Below, one piece after another: positions 60,588 to 64,000 of a stretch of 64,000 nt of DNA. Every line of letters begins with the position of its first letter. The first letter of the stretch is position 1. Location: positions 1,897,980-1,961,979 of the forward strand of contig NZ_CP015193.1 in assembly GCF_002214605.1 (NCBI RefSeq), read 5' to 3'. The notes beneath the pieces are model-generated. The model had not been told where the DNA came from. It did no database searches and saw nothing but the letters and a program-made list of their open reading frames with translations. This DNA comes from Thermococcus chitonophagus. Its GTDB lineage: Archaea > Methanobacteriota_B > Thermococci > Thermococcales > Thermococcaceae. A program made the translations under genes and the position numbers.

Positions 60588-62895
60588 TGACCAACGTTGT
60601 AACTTCGCCCTCCTGCTTCTTCTCTACGACTTCACCGTTTTCAACGCCCTCAACGTCTCCCTTAATGGCGACCTCTGCAGTGTTGCTTAAGTGGTTTCTG
60701 AACGTTATCTTGCCATCCTCATACCGAGTAACTGTGGCCGTTGAGTAAACTACCTCCACACTTCCATATTTGACGTTTACCGGCAGGAATAGAACTCCTC
60801 TATTCTTCATTTCAAGCTCTATAAGCTTAGGGAACTCAATTCCATTATAGCTTATCCTGCCCTTTACTGCATGGCCCCTTGGGTTGATGACAGCTAAGTA
60901 GTTGCCCCTCGGGATAACTATCATGTCCCTGTCGGTAACTTTGAAGTCCCTCTCGACTCCCTGCAACTCCAGAATCTTGTCAACGAACTTCCTGTGCATG
61001 TCGTGATAGCTTGAGAAGTACTGAAGCCTGAATCCCAAGATTACGGCAGAGCCCTTACCCTTCCTAACAATAGCTCCAACGACCTTGTCCTCAACCCACG
61101 CTATTGGCTCACCGCCCTTGACTTCCCTCACGACGTTTCTGACTATCATTCTATCAATCCCATCGGCATCAACGCTGACAAATGGAATTAGCCTGACATT
61201 ATCTCTAGCAGGCTCTCCTTCAACTTTAACCCCCAAGAACTCTTCAAGCTTTCTGTACTCATTCAGGTTCTCATCCAAGTAGGGCAACATTGGAAGGATT
61301 ACCAGGTTTCCTCCCTTCTCAACGTACTCCGCAAGCTTGTCTTGGACTTCCCTGCCCATGAAGTCTAAACTGTAAACCCAAATCTGCTCGTACCTGAGCA
61401 TCTCCTCGACTGTAGTGTTCTCCAGATCAATTACATCAAAGGGAACATTGCTCATCGCCAGCAATGTGAGGAGACCCCTCTCTCCGAAGAGGTACTCATT
61501 GAGATTAACGCTCTCCTTGAAGTTCTCCGGCCTATGGCCCCAGAGGTTTAGGGCTTCATAGGGCTCGTACATCGCGAAGGCGACCTTTGCATTGAACGGC
61601 GAATACGCAAAGTCCTTATTAGCCTTAAGGAACTCGCCAATCCACTTTATTGGCTCTACATGTTGCCTTTCACTTCCATCAAGACCTATTGGAGAATATA
61701 CATCCCAAGTAACACCGTTGTGAGATTCATAGCCTCTCGGATTCTCACCGCCGACATAGAGATAGTAGTTTATGTTGTGGATTCCCAGGGAGGGTAGCAG
61801 ACCATAGAGGAGCTCGGCTTCATCTTTTTCTATAACATTGGCCAGTGATGACTGTGTTTCTATGCTTAAAGGAGGAGTGTTCAGCTTGTTTACATAGTAC
61901 CTATACGTCCCTATCTTGTAGTACACATGGCCAAGCCTGTCTTCCTTAAAGTCAAAGCTCCTGTAGAAGGAGTACCAAAACTCAGTCCAAAGATGTATGT
62001 CCAGATTATTCTTCCTTATGTAGTTGTAGAAGTGCCTCCATGCCGCCAAAAGGAGGTATGGGTCGAGTATGCTTACAGGAACATCAACATACTCCTGAAT
62101 CTTATGATATAGAGTTTTTACATACTCATTAGTCATCCAGATCTTGAAGTGGTGCCAATCGATAATCTTTGGCAGTGGCTCAGAGAAGTCCTTAGGTGGA
62201 GCTATCTCTGTGTAGTCCGAGAACTTGCCTTTGTACCTCTCCTCAAGCTGATCTAAGGAGAATGTTTCCCTGAGCCACTTGTGCCAGAGACCGTTCGGCT
62301 TAACTACAACATCATTGTAGTCCGTAAGAAACGCCTGGAATATCGTCTCCCAGTACGATGGCTCATCATCTATCGTGACGTTGATTATCGGTCCTCCCTT
62401 TGTGTATAGATAGTCCTTGATTATCGGGAACACCTGCTCGTACCACTTCATCACGTACCCCAGATAAGTGGGATGAAGGTATGTGATAGGGGGATAGTAG
62501 ATGTCCCTGGGTAGGGGACCGTTTGGGCCTCTAGCAAGTATCTCAGGATGCTTGTTAATTAGCCACTCTGGAATGCCACCATTCTTCCACTCACCGCAGA
62601 TGTAGGGACCGGGTCTTATGATAACGTAAAGACCAAGATCCTGTGCTAGCTCCAGAAAACCAATTAGATCCCTCTGAGGGTGAGTTTCCCCGATGAAGTC
62701 AAACTTCCCTTCTTCTGGCTCATGCCAGTTCCATGCAACATACGTGTCAACGGTATTAAGGCCGTGCTTTTTCATCTTCTCTAACCTGTCTCGCCAAGCA
62801 TCTCTAGGAACTCTAAAGAACTGGAGGGTTCCACCATAGACAACGATTTTCTCGCCCTCAACAATGTAAAGCTTACCATCATGGGTGACCTTCAT
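60550..62895 (-). CDS. glmA: Exo-beta-D-glucosaminidase, GH35 family
   Basis: About 781 residues. The N-terminal TIM barrel of GH35 shows GLNTVDTYVAWNWHEPEEGK, VIIRPGPYICGEWKNGGIPE and IINVTIDDEPSYWET with the proposed acid/base E178; the nucleophile region is SIETQSSLA. The C-terminal beta domains complete the fold. It removes glucosamine from chitobiose or chitosan oligosaccharides inside the cell, after deacetylation. ATG 62895 (KVTHDGKLYIVEGEK) follows GGTGATACCT. It overlaps the stop of glmD at the 5' side, so both are in one operon with the ABC transporter. Confidence 0.94.
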   Translation of the reverse strand: MKVTHDGKLYIVEGEKIVVYGGTLQFFRVPRDAWRDRLEKMKKHGLNTVDTYVAWNWHEPEEGKFDFIGETHPQRDLIGFLELAQDLGLYVIIRPGPYICGEWKNGGIPEWLINKHPEILARGPNGPLPRDIYYPPITYLHPTYLGYVMKWYEQVFPIIKDYLYTKGGPIINVTIDDEPSYWETIFQAFLTDYNDVVVKPNGLWHKWLRETFSLDQLEERYKGKFSDYTEIAPPKDFSEPLPKIIDWHHFKIWMTNEYVKTLYHKIQEYVDVPVSILDPYLLLAAWRHFYNYIRKNNLDIHLWTEFWYSFYRSFDFKEDRLGHVYYKIGTYRYYVNKLNTPPLSIETQSSLANVIEKDEAELLYGLLPSLGIHNINYYLYVGGENPRGYESHNGVTWDVYSPIGLDGSERQHVEPIKWIGEFLKANKDFAYSPFNAKVAFAMYEPYEALNLWGHRPENFKESVNLNEYLFGERGLLTLLAMSNVPFDVIDLENTTVEEMLRYEQIWVYSLDFMGREVQDKLAEYVEKGGNLVILPMLPYLDENLNEYRKLEEFLGVKVEGEPARDNVRLIPFVSVDADGIDRMIVRNVVREVKGGEPIAWVEDKVVGAIVRKGKGSAVILGFRLQYFSSYHDMHRKFVDKILELQGVERDFKVTDRDMIVIPRGNYLAVINPRGHAVKGRISYNGIEFPKLIELEMKNRGVLFLPVNVKYGSVEVVYSTATVTRYEDGKITFRNHLSNTAEVAIKGDVEGVENGEVVEKKQEGEVTTLVIRHPGEFVLLLR

Positions 62896-62900
62896 AGGTA

Positions 62901-63884
62901 TCACCACCTGACGACTTTGTCAAGGAATCTCGGGTTATCTGGGTTCATTCCTCTCTTTACAGCCTTGTAATATGCCAGAAGTTGAATCACTGGAAGGGCC
63001 GCAACTGGGACTAGTAGTGAATCAACCTGGGGCACTTCTACATGGTAATTAGCATTTAGGCTTTCCTTTCCGACCACGAGAACTTTTGCTTCCTGGCCCT
63101 GAAATTCCTTGACTAACTTCTCATGCCAGTCAAAGGGATCGTTGACAAGCATAACTACAAGGGAGTTCTCGTCAGCTATGGACTTGAACCCGTGTCTTAC
63201 CTCGAACATTTGATAGGCCTCGCTCCAGAAGATTGCCATTTCCTTCATTTTGAGCATCGCTTCAAGGGCCACTGGATACAGAATTCCAGAACCCAGGAAT
63301 ATAACATTAGAGAAGTCAAATTCATCAACTATATCCTTAATATACTCCTCCTTCTCAAGGACTCCTCTGGCAAGCTCTGAAACTTCTTCGGGGTTGAAAG
63401 TTGGATGACCATAGGACTCCCTCAGGAGCTGAAGGTATGCGAAGTAGAACGCAACGAAGGAGTGCGTCATTACAACGCTGTCCTCAGGGGTATTAACTAT
63501 CAAGGCATAGTCAGCCTTCTTTGAGAGGCTACTCTCATAGGCCGTAAGTCCGAGCTTCTTAATATTTAGGACATCCATAGCCTTTAGTACTTCGGTTGTT
63601 TCACCTGACCTCGAGATTGCTACCAGAAGCTCTGGAGAGTCTATTGCATAGTACTCTTTGGAGTACATGAGCTCAGAGCATGGAAGGGCAAACCCTTTAC
63701 CCCCAAGTGCATTGGTGGCCATTGCTAATAATTGAGAGAGGAAGTGAGAAGAGCCACAACCGATGTATAATATGTTCTTTGGTAACTTGACCTCATTCTT
63801 TATTAGTTCAAATGCCTCTTGAGCCTTAACTATTCCCTCAGGAGCCTTCCTAATCTCCTTTAGCGTTGCGTGCATTTTAGCCAC
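62901..63884 (-). CDS. glmD: Glucosamine-6-phosphate deaminase, SIS family
   Basis: 327 residues with two SIS domains: [20 protein letters not shown] (first sugar-phosphate loop), [41 protein letters not shown] and [19 protein letters not shown]. It matches the archaeal GlmD that deaminates glucosamine-6-phosphate to fructose-6-phosphate, the step after GlmA and a kinase. ATG 63884 follows GGAGGTGGC. It lies between glmA and the ABC transporter gene. Confidence 0.93.
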   Translation of the reverse strand: MAKMHATLKEIRKAPEGIVKAQEAFELIKNEVKLPKNILYIGCGSSHFLSQLLAMATNALGGKGFALPCSELMYSKEYYAIDSPELLVAISRSGETTEVLKAMDVLNIKKLGLTAYESSLSKKADYALIVNTPEDSVVMTHSFVAFYFAYLQLLRESYGHPTFNPEEVSELARGVLEKEEYIKDIVDEFDFSNVIFLGSGILYPVALEAMLKMKEMAIFWSEAYQMFEVRHGFKSIADENSLVVMLVNDPFDWHEKLVKEFQGQEAKVLVVGKESLNANYHVEVPQVDSLLVPVAALPVIQLLAYYKAVKRGMNPDNPRFLDKVVRW

Positions 63885-63892
63885 CTCCTAAT

Positions 63893-64000
63893 TTAAGCCT
63901 TAGCATAGAGCCAGCATGCTACCCAATGGTTTTTTTCGGCTTCAACCATTGGGGGTCTCAACTTGAAGCACTTGTCCATTGCCTTCTCACACCTAGGAGC
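63893..64000 (-). CDS. ABC transporter ATP-binding protein, C-terminal end (oligopeptide/sugar type)
   Basis: The minus-strand frame from the window edge to TAA at 63893 encodes APRCEKAMDKCFKLRPPMVE, then EAEKNHWVACWLY. This is the characteristic C-terminus of OppD/OppF-like ATPases, with the Cys residues of the oligopeptide-type domain. It lies eight bases upstream of glmD in the operon, so it very probably energises uptake of chitobiose-like oligosaccharides. The rest is outside the window. Confidence 0.85.
   Translation of the reverse strand, partial: APRCEKAMDKCFKLRPPMVEAEKNHWVACWLYAKA

Overview
The window comes from a hyperthermophilic euryarchaeon of the order Thermococcales, almost certainly a Pyrococcus. 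The evidence is an ADP-dependent glucokinase, NikR, a glyoxylate reductase, an ADP-dependent serine kinase (SerK-like), archaeal prefoldin, aIF6, L39e, L31e and L18a genes, an archaellum operon, and a GlmA/GlmD chitin-sugar pathway. Gene order and protein sequences look Pyrococcus-like. I did not assign a species. Genes are tightly packed, starts follow GGTG/GGAGGTGATC-type ribosome binding sites, and TATA boxes are AT-rich.

Layout. 1-12.6 kb: housekeeping and metabolic genes (geranylgeranyl reductase-like tail, tRNA-Glu, ADP-glucokinase with a Thermococcales-glycolytic-motif-like operator, signal peptidase, EamA transporter, acylaminoacyl-peptidase, a PIN/RHH toxin-antitoxin pair, glyoxylate reductase, a CBS protein with a ribosome-hibernation-like tail, NikR, tRNA-Leu), plus two candidate C/D box guide RNAs. 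12.7-16.9 kb: tRNA-Gln, then a membrane winged-helix regulator, two DUF1102 exported subunits, a SipW-like signal peptidase, a Cys/His-rich exported protein and a DUF5305 protein. This looks like a TasA/archaeal-bundling-pilus-type surface filament operon. 16.9-29.5 kb: the archaellum operon on the minus strand (three flagellins, FlaC, D, F, G, H, I, J and an extra stalked surface protein), headed by a deletion-fossil flagellin and EarA-type TACATA sites, with a methyltransferase and the EarA-like activator gene just upstream.

29.6-40 kb is an accessory, decaying stretch. It holds two identical 134-bp copies of a tRNA-Gly(GCC) locus bracketing an ATPase and a dead ATPase paralogue, a VapBC pair, a frameshifted membrane protein, dead HEPN/MNT genes, and a dead ferredoxin-tungsten oxidoreductase fusion followed by a MoaD-like gene that has lost its terminal diglycine. 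40-50 kb: an intact HEPN/MNT pair, a DHH phosphoesterase, prefoldin beta, SerK, a ferritin-like gene with a nonsense codon, a HAD phosphatase, the L39e-L31e-aIF6-L18a-prefoldin alpha operon, a DUF234 ATPase with twin palindromes in its promoter, and YchF. 50-53.8 kb: a metal-binding lipoprotein-like gene with a DtxR-like palindrome, then a TnpB element lying between two broken ATPase genes, plus a solo TnpB right end fused to a small antitoxin frame. 53.8-64 kb: MoaB, a second 2-hydroxyacid dehydrogenase, an M42 peptidase, TauE, small kinases, a DUF835 protein, Rio2, and the GlmA-GlmD-ABC transporter group for chitobiose/glucosamine use.

Most striking for follow-up: the TasA-like filament operon with its hairpin between pilins and peptidase; the twin-palindrome promoters of the ATPase genes; the EarA/archaellum control region with its fossil flagellin; and the TnpB element with its orphan right end.
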